Source: Blumeriella jaapii (Eukaryota > Ascomycota > Leotiomycetes > Helotiales > Drepanopezizaceae). From it: 64,000 nt of DNA. Positions 22,699 through 33,449 of this stretch are shown piece by piece. Every line of letters starts with the position of its first letter. Positions within the stretch are counted from its first letter, which is position 1. The stretch lies in the NCBI GenBank assembly GCA_009599575.1, contig VWND01000005.1, positions 1,674,001 through 1,738,000 of the forward strand, given 5' to 3'. The notes beneath the pieces are model-generated. The model saw nothing but the letters and a program-made list of their open reading frames with translations. It had not been told where the DNA came from and did no database searches. Position numbers and translations under genes: made by a program.

Positions 22699-25259
22699 AC
22701 CAAAAAAAGAAAAGGGCAGAACAGAGAAATTGCCGAGCGCCGCTAAACGAGCATTCTCTTCCGTGGAACGAGTACTGCACACACCTTCTACTTACAGACA
22801 GACATACATACATAAGATACAGATAGTACAGATAGTACAGCAGAGCACAGCCCCTGGCCACTACCCATGGGACTTTTTCTCGGCATCGGAATTTATCGAA
22901 ATCACATTTATGTATGTATATATATACATACGGTGTTGCGCCTGTACTGTATAGTACAGATATACGTAAAGTCAAGTTACGGTAAGTGGGTAAGTAAGTA
23001 AATAAATAAGTCAGTAAATACAATCAGTCGGTACCTGTCTACCGCGCCTTCAGCTGCTACAGTACAGTACTGTAACACAGCATGCCTTTCCTCTCCGTAC
23101 TGTATATCACACAGTATGTACAGTACATACAGTACATACAAGCCAGCAAGCACTGTACAGTACTGTACATAACAAGTAACTGTACAGTACTGTACATAAA
23201 TAAGTGCCTGTCACTCACATCCCCTGCGCCGTTTCGTTTTCGTTTTCGTTTTCGTTTCGTTTTCGTTTTCGTTCGTTTCGTCTCGGTGGGCCTCCCCCCG
23301 CTCACCACCTCCTGCTCCTCATCTGCTGTACTGTGTAGAATTACGGTATGTACACAGTACAGTACAGTGCACTCCAAGTCAAGTCCATCACCAAGTCGTC
23401 TCCAAACCCACTTCTCCCCATCCCCATCCCCATCCCCCCTTCCCCTTCCCCATCTCCTTTTCTCACTTGTGGTGCACCAAAATAAACAAAAGGGCCTACC
23501 TACCTACCTCGCTCGTTCGGCATCCCCCCCTGTTCCCGGCCGCCGGGGCTCTCTCTGTGTAACAGCACTTGCTTGCTTGCTCTTCCCCAGTACAGTATGT
23601 ACATACATACATACATACATACAGTACCGTACACACACACACACATCGCACTCTCCTTTCTTTTTCCCCGAGCAGGCGTGCCAGGAGGCGACGAGGGCGG
23701 CGGCGGCGGCGTCGGCGGCTGGGTGGGGAGATCCGCCGTGTCGGCACGAGTCAGTGCTGTGCCGAGAGTCGGTCCTGCAAGGGAGGGATGGATATGTACC
23801 GTACAGTACAGTACAGTACAGTACAGTACCTGTCTGTGCAGCACATCCTACCCGGTGCTGAAAGTAGGTTAGGTGAAATTAGGTTACTCGGCCGGGTTAG
23901 GTGACTCGGGAAGTACATACATGCTGTGCTGTACTGTGCTGTGCTGTGCTGTTTTGCAGGTGTGTGTGTATGTGTACACTTACTGTACTGTACTATACTC
24001 TAGAGAGGAGTAGGGTAGGTAGATAGGTAGGTCGTACAGAACTGTACAGCACAGCATGTACACTCCGACCGCGCTAACGGGGGCAGAAGTAAACAATGAA
24101 GCGGCGTCCACCGGGGCCCGGACCACGGCACGGTACTGTAAGGAAGGCCAAGTGGGGGGCTTTCACGCTCCCTCGCGACTGACTGACTGGTGTTGTTGGT
24201 GCCGAGATGAGGAGATGTTGATTTGGATTAGGCTTTCTCGATGAATGGAGGGTTGGAGGGTTGGGAGCTTGGATGGCAATTGGAACGGCAGATGGCTGGT
24301 TTGGTGCAAGAACCCCCTCCCCCTGGGAAAAACGCAAAGGAAAGCAGAAATGAAAAAGAAAAAGGAGAAGAACAGGTCTTCCTTCTTTCTCGTGATCCAC
24401 TGTCGTTGGTACAGTACAGATGCTGTGCATCGGGATTCAACCGTACCTGCTGTACAGTACTGTAGCTTGGTGTCGCAGATAGTAGTACAGTAGTGTATGT
24501 GTGTATGTATGTACTATACATATTGTAGGTACGAGATCACAATCGTCGATTGGCGGCAGCCGAAAAGAGCAAAACTCTTGTACATCGGGGAAAAACAAGC
24601 CCGTGGTCAGGTCCGATGGATATGTTGTCACGCAGCGCCATCAGTCGACGACAAGCATTGATCGCAAATACATGTCGATAGATATACATACATCATACAT
24701 ACATACATACACACACGACTTGGGGCGATCGTAGGTCATTTGCCCTGACTCTACAATCCCAAGCCGCGACTGTCGATTCATGTTACAGTACAGTACAGTA
24801 CCATGATCGACCGTGTGGAGGAGAGTTGTGTCGAAACCCAAGATCGGATCGATATCTAATCCTCGGCCACGTATGTACGGTGGAAACGAGGGTCCATACA
24901 CGAACGATGACTTATCCCAAGCTCGCAAAAAGGCTCGCTGTGAGAATGTAAACCGGCGTGTAGCGTGATTGATATTATCTGGAGAGAAGAGGGAGAGGCT
25001 CCAAAGTGCGCCAGTCCAACAGACGACAAGTCTCGGTAAGGACTGATCTCGGAAGGAACGAGGGCTGGACGAAAAGGGAAGGCACGCCCATGGCCACATC
25101 GCACGTGCATCGACACAGGCAATAAAGAAGGGCGATACTCGTAGACCTATATCCATTTTTATTTTTGATACCGCCCGTGTTCCTATCTTTTCTTCGCTTT
25201 CGCAAGACTCGCCAGTTCCTGCATGGTGCAACAGATGTCGATTCATACCGGGCGCCCTG

Positions 25260-25933
25260 CTTCTAGGTACAGTGTCGGGAGTGGCGGTCGATGATATTTC
25301 GGACCAAGCCAATATACTGGTTGTCGAGGTCTGGCTACAGTACCAAACCCACCTCTCGAGCCCCCAGCGTTTCCTCGATCTCCGCAAGAATGGCTTCCGT
25401 GGGAGTTACGAGCGTCGAGAACCTATCAAAGTTGCTTTGGCTGCTTCTCGAGCATCGAGCATACAGTCCAGGTCAGGATTCCGTTCAAGTGTTCCATGGG
25501 ATGGAGCACTGTCTCTGGCATGTCATACCGGCTTTGGAAGCGCGTTTAACGTCCATATGGGAGTCCCGGAGCGTGTCGAGTTGAAAGATGCTCCCGAAGC
25601 TCACACACGTGGGGAAACAGTGTCTTTGTGAATCGGCGCAGACGCAACGTACTCCATCCAAGAGCAGCGACAACGGTTCCTCGTCCACGAAGATGCAGCG
25701 CATCTTGCATACTCGGGAACGCAATGCAGCGTCACGACGCGTGCCAGTGTCGATGGTACAGTGGTCATCTTTTGCACCATGTTGAAAGCCGGGCCACGAC
25801 GCTTGGCCTCTTCGAGCAAGACGCGAAGAGTAACCGCTGTACCGTCAAGTCTAGCCCATGGTAAAGAGGGTATACGCTTGCAGGCTCTACTGCAGTTCAT
25901 CGTAGCATACCCACATTCGCCTCCCATACCCAC
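25260..25933 (-). pseudogene. Possible decayed or unresolved protein-coding segment
   Basis: Minus-strand segments here look more protein-like than the surroundings: TAVTLRVLLEEAKRRGPAFN (about 25850-25790) followed by STLARVVTLHCVPEYARC, then FVDEEPLSLLLDGVRCVC (about 25700-25645) in another frame, and TPTEAILAEIEETLGAREVG (about 25415-25355). A possible 42-nt GT-AG intron lies near 25425-25465, but no consistent exon chain from start to stop could be built. No family was recognised. It may be a diverged gene with introns I cannot place, or a decayed copy. Confidence 0.22.
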
Positions 25934-26078
25934 ATTTGCCTCCCCACACGCGAGAGGGAAATCTACCTATCCTGGGATTCTCCACCTCTCACATTCGCCA
26001 GCTACTCTGGTGATCTATCTTCTCTTTTTGTCACGTTGGTCTTTTCGTTCCATCTTTTTCCATATAACAAAAGGAATT

Positions 26079-26079
<1 letters not shown>

Positions 26080-26111
<32 letters not shown>
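26080..26111. repeat. 32-nt G homopolymer
   Basis: Longest G run in the window. Such runs are error-prone in any sequencing method, so its exact length is uncertain. Confidence 0.85.
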
Positions 26112-26113
<2 letters not shown>

Positions 26114-27853
26114 TCTGAAGCTAGACATTTTGTGGATTTTGATGATTGGGGAGAATGCGAAGGGTGCGAGGCGAGATGTGGCTCTCGAAAAACAAGCAAG
26201 CAAGCCGTGAAGAGAGATAAATAGAGAAGTGTGTGCTGTGAGCCAACGTCAGTCGAGTTGAGTGAAGTCGAGACGATTTAACCTGCTCTTCTCCACTCAG
26301 ATGCCACAACCCGAGCTTCAAAACGGCCGGACACATCTCCAACCCGTCTAGAGAAAAGACACCTAGAGGTATGTACAGCAGGAATCCCAAGTCCGACCTA
26401 CACCGGAAATCTCGTAGACAGACGGATCCCCCCCAAAGCGAAAGACACCCACGCAACACTGAAGAAGTACAGCAGGAATTCCAAGTCCGACCTACCACCA
26501 TCACCATCACCATCACCATCACCACACCAGCCCAGCCGCGCTAGAATCCCAGTCCAGCTCTCGCGAACCCTCCCCTCCAACCTGGTGCCGAGGAAATAAA
26601 CGAGCCAAGGGAAAACAAACCAACAAACAAAAGGGGATGGTGGGTGATGCATCCATCACCAAGGAAGGAGAGAACGCAGGCATGATGCTAAGAACGCGAT
26701 GAGGAAAAAACCCAGCCAGAGGAGGGGGAAAGGAAAGGAAAGGAGAGGAGAGGAGAGGAGAGGAGAGGAGAGGAGAAAGAGGCACATCACATCACATCGC
26801 ATCACATCACATCACATCACATCACATCACACCACATCACATCAGTCAATTAGTAAGTTATTAAGTGAGTCAGTTGAACAGCTACTTATTTACATACCTA
26901 CTGTATATGAGTGCTTCTTCAACCAAGGTGAAAGCTCGGAACTCGACGTGACGACCTCAGTAGGATAACAACAGCTTGCATATTCCTTCTTGCTTGCATA
27001 TCACTTCTTGCTTTCTTGCATATCACTTCTTGCCTTCGTGCTTTCTTGCTTGCTGGCTTGCCCTACAGTACAGTACATGCCCAGAACTCGACGGGACAGC
27101 CAGCGAGAACCGATCTGCAAGAGAAAACAAATACTGCAAGATACTAGATTTTGGGTCCCTCGATGCCTGGTGCTCTTCGTCAGTACGGTGCGGTCAAGTC
27201 GTGACGAGATCGCAGCCGCTCGGTGGTGAATCCAGCATAATGACTTTGCGTTCGGCTCGAAATCAAGTTGAAGTTCGTCTTCCTTTCGCTCGGAATGATG
27301 GCGAGTCGCTCGGAATGATGGCAAGTTCCGAGGCGCGATCTTTTGCTGTGACAGTTGGGTGACGGGCCTCTGTATCCTAGTGCTTCATACCGACGGCAGG
27401 TAGAAAAAGGTTGAAGAAAGGACGTCCTACAAACCTTCTAAATGTGCAAGGTCAGCACAACATTACACGGGGAGAGAGATCAGTTGCGAACAGTTATCCA
27501 AGCGGGTAAAGCGTGAGAGGGGATTTCATATTATTCGTCTTCTGATCCAGGTTTTATACAACCCACAGTCTATCACTGGCCTGTGCAAGGTATCCACCGC
27601 CTCAAACTATCGTAGCCCACCCACCTCACGCTGCCATGATCCGCAGGTGTTGCGTGCCGCTCTGCTCTGAACGCCGGATTTTTGCCCCACCCCCCAAAGC
27701 TATGAAGAATAACAAAGTGGTAGTATGACAACAGAGAAGAGTCGCGAATGTGCAACATATATGAGTACAGAGACGAATACAGGAGCAGTCGTGGTTCAAC
27801 CAGCCCAACACAGATCGCTAAAGAATCAAAGCAAACGGGAATTGTCAAACCAT

Positions 27854-30042
27854 CTACGGCTTCTTCTCGCCATCCTTGGCCTCGCCCTCAGCAGGGTTCT
27901 CCGATGCAGGGGGAGCCTCGCCAGACTCAGCAGCGCGAGCCTTGTGCATCTTGTCAAAAAGGTTCAAGCTGGCCATCTGGAGCTCATCCGTCTTCTCCTT
28001 AATGTCGGCGGCGGTGGCGGTACCCTCGCCAGATTGGGACTTGCTGACAAACTCGCGGAGAGAGGTGATCTTCTCGCGGATTTGCTCCACCTCAGCCTTG
28101 TCGAGCTTCTCAGCGAACTCGTTCAAGGCCTTCTCGGTGTCGTTCAAGACGCTGTCGGAACGGTTGGCAGCCTCGATGGCATTCTTGCGCTCCTTGTCGG
28201 CCTCGGCATACTTCTCCGAGTCGTTAACCATGTTTTGGATCTCCTCATCAGATAGACCGGATCCGGAGGCGATGGTAATCGATTGGTCCTTGTTGGTGGA
28301 CTTGTCCTTGGCGTGAACGTGAACGATCGCATCGGCGTCGATATCGAAGGTGACCTCAACCTGGGGAACACCACGGTGTGCAGGTGGGATACCGGTCAGT
28401 TGGAAGTTTCCGAGCATCTTGTTGTCGCGAACAAGTTCACGCTCTCCTTGGTAGACCTTGATCTCAACAGCGGCTGGAAGTCGGCGGCGGTGGAGAAGAC
28501 TTGTGATTTCTTGGTAGGGATCGTGGTGTTGCGGTTGATCAGGCGGGTGAAGACGCCTCCGAGGGTCTCGATACCGAGGGAGAGGGGGGTGACATCCAAG
28601 AGGAGCACATCAGTAACGTTTCCAGCGAGAACGCCACCTTGGATCGCAGCTCCCATGGCAACCGCTTCATCTGGGTTGACAGACTTGGCGGGGTCACGAC
28701 CAAAGATGCTCTTGACGGACTCGGCTACCTTGGGCATACGGGTCATACCACCGACCAAGATCACCTCTTGGATATCTTTGGCCTGGAGGTTAGCGTCCTT
28801 CAGGGCCTTGCGAACGGGCTCCACGGTGCGGCTGATGAGAGGGTCAACAAGCTTCTCAAGTTGGGATCTGGATAGCTTTTGGTTGATGTGCTTTGGTCCG
28901 GAAGAATCGGCGGTGATGAAGGGGAGGTTGATATCCGTCTGCATAGACGAAGACAACTCGATCTTGGCCTTTTCAGCAGCCTCACGGATACGCTGGATAG
29001 CCATGCGGTCGTTAGAAATGTCGATGCCAGAATCCTTCTTGAATTGTTGCACCAGGTGGCGAACCAAATGAATGTCGAAATCCTCTCCGCCCAAGTGGGT
29101 GTCCCCGTTGGTCGACTTGACCTCAAAGACACCCTTTTGGATCTCGAGAACGGAGATATCAAAGGTTCCTCCTCCAAGATCGTAGACGGCAATGATCTTG
29201 TCCTCATCCTTCTCCAGGCCATAAGCCAGGGCAGCGGCAGTCGGCTCGTTGACGACACGGAGGACGTTGAGACCAGCAATTTGACCGGCATCCTTGGTGG
29301 CTTGACGCTGCGAGTCGTTGAAGTAAGCTGGAACGGTCACGACGGCGTTTTGAATCGGCTTGGTGAGATAGGCCTCGGCGGTCTCCTTCATCTTTTGCAG
29401 AACAAAACCACCGATTTGAGATGGCGAGTACTTCTCGCCGCGCGCCGAGACCCACGCATCGCCATTTGTGTGTTGGACGATCTTGTACGGGACCTCCTTG
29501 ATATCGCGCTGCACCTCGACGTCTGTGAACTTTCGGCCAATCAATCGCTTGGTGGCGAACAGGGTGTTCTCCGGGTTGACAACAGCTTGACGCTTCGCGG
29601 AAACACCCACTAATCTCTCGCCATCTTGCGCAAACGCCACTACCGAGGGTGTTGTTCGTGCACCTGGGAGAATGTCAGAGACGCCGGGGGGAAAGTGGAG
29701 CAGGATACATGCCTTCTGAGTTCTCGATAATCTTGGCTGTCGGACCTTCCATTATGGCCACGGCAGAGTTGGTGGTTCCTGTCAGACGACATGTGAGCAT
29801 GCGACCTCCGTTCAAGGCGCCGATGGCATCAACGTACCCAAGTCAATACCGATGACTGGTCCCCGGACCTTCTTGTCGGCCTCATCTGCATATCTGCGCA
29901 CGAACGATGAGCCCCAAGGTGTGCGGATGGACCGGGTAGCAGCAGAGGTTGCCCTGGGAAGCTGTAGTCCAAGTCAGACAGATGGTGATGCAACAGCAGC
30001 TCAGGAGACACTTACAGCTCTGGATAATCGAGAAGACAACAT
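27854..30042 (-). CDS. SSC1: Mitochondrial Hsp70 chaperone (SSC1 type), one frame break
   Basis: Exons 30042-30016, 29961-29838, 29778-29713 and 29663-27854 encode about 675 aa if one missing base is allowed for. The matrix Hsp70 drives protein import as part of the PAM motor and folds imported proteins. The presequence is Arg/Ser-rich ([19 protein letters not shown]). The nucleotide-binding domain has [28 protein letters not shown] and [10 protein letters not shown]; the linker reads [18 protein letters not shown], followed by the peptide-binding domain and helical lid. The third intron (29664-29712) starts with GC, not GT. The frame breaks between 28473 and 28474: after FSTAADFQ one base is missing, and the expected [14 protein letters not shown] continues in the next frame. 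Because mtHsp70 is normally essential, an assembly error is more likely than a null allele. Confidence 0.95.
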
Positions 30043-30605
30043 GATGGCGAGCGCTCTGGAGAAAAGAACGTATAGGAGGGAGATGTAGATGGGAGGAAAT
30101 GTGTGTTTCTTGATTGTATGGAGAAGGTCGATGAATGGAGGGAGGTGGTAACGATGAGCAGGAGAAGTACGGTAGAAGATGAGAAGCAGAAGAAGTCGAA
30201 AAATTCTTAGCGCATGGAATTCGAGAGAAAGCCGACGACCAATCGGCGCGGCGAAAAGTCAGGGCCGAGGGCTGGGGTGCGCGGCCCGTCTTTTTTCCGG
30301 CCTTGGCTGGGTGGCATCGGTCTTTGGGCTTTGTCATCATCATCGACACCCGGCCGACGTTGAGCCGGATCTTGACCTTGCATTGCATCCGGGCCATTTG
30401 CGACATCAGCAAGACCACTACAGAACCACGTCGTCGTTCGATCTCCAGCGTATCGTATTCTTCTCGCATCCTGCTGCTGCCATATACCTCTCACCTGCTC
30501 ACCACGACATTTGGATCGCGTCTCCGCCTCCAGCCTTCGAAACGTCGCGCCTCCGTTCGACGCCTGCATTCTATCTCATGAAAGCGTATCTCGAGGCGCA
30601 TGCGC

Positions 30606-33143
30606 ATGGCAGCGATGGCTGTCAAAGATGAGAGCTTGTACGTTGCTGAAAGCCGTAACCTTCTGCAGTCAAGGCTAACCTGGGGCTTCGTCTAGACATC
30701 ATGCCACCGAGAGCTTGATCCTGCCCAGTCCCCGAAAATACTACCGGGCAAACATAGACACCAGGTCAGTTGGTACGAAGAAGCTCAGTGAAACCTTGGG
30801 ACGCAGATGGATATGTGAACCGATGTGGCCGAGGGCTTCGAGCTATCGACGGGAGCATGATCAGGACCATCTAGCTAACACGCACTCAGCCACTGGCAGT
30901 TGCGCTCGCTCGTAAGCTCCCCCGAACAAGACCTTGTCTACTTCCCCAGCGGAACCGACATCTACTCCATCAACACCAAGACCCAGCAACGTGACTTTGT
31001 CGCATCTCTGGGCTTTATACCGAGGTGCCTGGTCGCCTCGAAAGAATGGCTGTGCTGTGGAGGGGAGAATGGAAAGTACAGCGTGGTGTCTCTCAAGCAC
31101 CGAGCATTGGGCTCCGACCTGTCCTCCTTTCTCAACGCCGATCCCGATTCTCGCCTTCCGCTTGAACTCGATCCGACTCGGCGCACTGCTTCTTACGATA
31201 ACGAATACTCGACAAGACCAATGAGCACCTTGTCCTCGAGACTGCCAACGGCGGAGAAGATAGATGTTGGCACCGAGATCGTCAATTGCATTACGCACTG
31301 GTTCCCGAAGGATGATTCATCTGAGCACGTTCACAATGTCCCCGTGGCTGTGGTCTCGAACAATGACTGTACAGTTGCAATCTTGGACTTGGCAACTTCC
31401 AAGACGATCCAGACGCTGACGCTGCCCGATCTTGTCAACCGCGCTGCGATCTCCCCCGATGGAGAGTTGTTGGTCGCCATTTGCGATGACCCATTTCTCT
31501 ATGTTCACAAGAGAAGACAAAAAGTTGTTGACCGAGAGTGGTCCGAATCGAAGGCGGCCCTGGTTTATGAATGGGTGCCTGCAGGACGGATACAATTGGA
31601 AGGTCAACGGCAGGCGGACAAAACTCAAATGAGAGGAAGCTTTGCTCTGTCCTTCTCTAAATCTGGACAGTACCTTGCTGTAGCCACACAATACGGCGTC
31701 ATCTCTATCTTTGAAACCGAGGGCTTGACGGAGACGCAATCGCTAAGGGTAGCCTTTACTACTTCAAGACCGAATCGCCAAACGGGAGCAGTTCGGGCAA
31801 TGCAGTTCTGCCCCGGACCTTATGACCTTCTTGTAGGTACTCGCTTGCTTTTCTGATGTGTGTTCTGAACTGTCAGAGCAAAACACTTATCCGTCGTTCT
31901 ATGTGTATTCTTCAGCTGAACTTCTGCAGGCTTGGACCGAATCCAGTGGCCGAATTGGCGTAGCCGACGTTCGAACCATGTTCGGATCGAGGCAACTCAT
32001 TTTGATTAATACGAGCGATGTAAACGTGGAACGAGTCCAGATATCAGAGGGATCTGGCCAGCGCACAGGTTATCGTTCCGCCCGTCATGACCTAGGCAGC
32101 ACTCCGGATTATTTAGGCCTCGATGCTGAGAGGAGAAATTTGGATGCTGAGAGACAGCAGCTGCGTAACCTGACGCGTGGGATGTTGGATAGGCGTCGAG
32201 ACGAAGAGCTAGGTATGTCAGCTCTCCTTGGATTTTCCACGGTCCAGCAGCTTCTATGAGACTTGTATGCTGATATGTATTAGCGGTGCTTCAAGCAATC
32301 CGCCTCGAACGTCAACGCAGAGAAGCCCTCTCCGGCAGGGCAACGCTCGCTGAAGCTGGCTCGATCCGAACCGGTCCATGGGCCGATCCCCGCCGCTCAG
32401 GCGTAACAAACAGCTCAGAGCGAACTCGCCTTCAACTTACCACCACCCTCCCCTCCGCTCTCCGTGAGTTTATGAATCCAGAACGTGCTAGCACAGGTAC
32501 ATTTCAAGCCTTCATCGACGAGCGCAACCGCGACAGCGCTCGTCGGGCTCAACTTACCTCCGATACATCTGGTCGCCGTACCACACGTCCCCCACCACCT
32601 CCCGAAACCTCTGCCGAAAGATCAACAGCCAATAACCCCCTATCCTTGATCGAAGGCCTCTCACTCACATCTGGTCACCGCCCTTCTCTTGGTCCTGGGA
32701 CTGAGTCACCCGAGCCTCGATTGTTTGAAGGTAACCCCCAGCGAGCAGAAGCCGAATCCCTACTCAGCGCTCGCCTCCGTGGTAACCTGAACGACGACGA
32801 GCAAGGCATCACGACGGAATTCGCGCATCGATTGAGGCAGCCGTGGCGGCCTAGTATGATCGATGATGGCGTAATTGGGATGGGAATACGGAGCGATAAC
32901 GCGATGATGGAGGGGAGCACGAGAGGGAATGAGACGATGGGAATTTGTTGGAGCCCGGACGGGAGAATTTTGTGAGTTCCCCTTCTGCTCTGTCTATCCC
33001 CTCTTTGCCCTACTTTTCGCACTCCACATCTCGATGTGGTTGCGCTGACCATGAACAGGTACGCCGCGACGCTGGAAGGCATTCACGAATATCACGTCAA
33101 CGTGAAAGGTCGCAAAATGTTCCCCAGCCTCGTCTTGCGGTAA
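30606..33143 (+). CDS. WD40-like beta-propeller protein (DUF2415-type)
   Basis: Six exons, 30606-30637, 30696-30764, 30890-31832, 31930-32212, 32284-32971 and 33059-33143, join to 2100 nt (699 aa). The first two exons are tiny but restore a continuous N-terminus (ATESLILPSPRKYYRANIDT, then SHWQLRSLVSSPEQD). Propeller-like segments follow (LVYFPSGTDIYSIN, RAAISPDGELLVAICDD, SFSKSGQYLAVATQYGVISI). The stretch RAMQFCPGPYDLLAWTESSG, formed across intron 3, fits the short DUF2415 domain of fungal WD40 proteins. A disordered Arg/Ser/Pro linker leads to a last blade, GICWSPDGRILYAATLEGIH. Earlier in-frame ATG at 30600 is possible. The family is uncharacterised to my knowledge. It is divergent from mtHsp70. 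Confidence 0.85.
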
Positions 33144-33449
33144 GCTACTTACCTTGCCATGAGAGGGTCGGTCAACCTGTGCGTGCATGCATTGATTGGG
33201 CGTTTGGAGCTGGGCGGGCATGGGTCATGAGTGGGCCATGGGTAGGGTACATAAGGCACATAATTCACGCGGGCCGGGGCACACATGTGTACTGTGTAAG
33301 ATTACTTTGTAGGTATGTAACTTTGCTCTGGATACAGCCAGCTGCGTTTCGTGTTCATGCGGCACGACACCTTCACTTGGAAGTGATGAAGGAGGTATGG
33401 CAGCGGGAAGAGAATAAACCCACGTTCAGTCTAGTATCTTCTATCCTGA

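Larger units (their letters stand above)
17447..24640. other. Gene-free block rich in simple repeats and GTACAGTAC strings
   Basis: About 7.2 kb without a credible gene. Frames up to 340 codons exist (for example 19390-20412 minus) but are built from repeat translations. Simple sequence includes a CTC/CTT tract (18010-18080), (GTC)n (about 18788-18822), TACCGTAA-type repeats (about 19360-19500), AGGAC repeats (about 20105-20135), CAACAC repeats (about 20490-20545), GGTAA repeats (about 21340-21390) and GTTTTC repeats (about 23235-23275). GTACAGTAC or GTACTGTAC strings recur throughout. Confidence 0.6.
24641..27853. other. Gene-poor region, no confident gene
   Basis: Contains CATA repeats near 24690-24710, GGAGA repeats (about 26735-26775), CATCA repeats (about 26785-26840) and CTTGC repeats (about 26985-27060). 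A minus-strand frame of 248 codons at 24641-25387 has no recognisable features and runs into microsatellite sequence. A possible gene remnant is listed separately. Confidence 0.5.

Noticed and set aside
24641..25387. 248-codon minus-strand frame
   Set aside because: Irregular composition, enters CATA microsatellite, no recognisable motif; kept only as part of the gene-poor region.
27854..28417. Separate short gene encoding an Hsp70 C-terminus
   Set aside because: It is the continuation of mtHsp70 after a one-base frame break, not an independent gene.
30150..30300. Heat-shock-element-like GAA/TTC strings upstream of mtHsp70
   Set aside because: Spacing does not fit nGAAnnTTCnnGAAn well enough to call a site.
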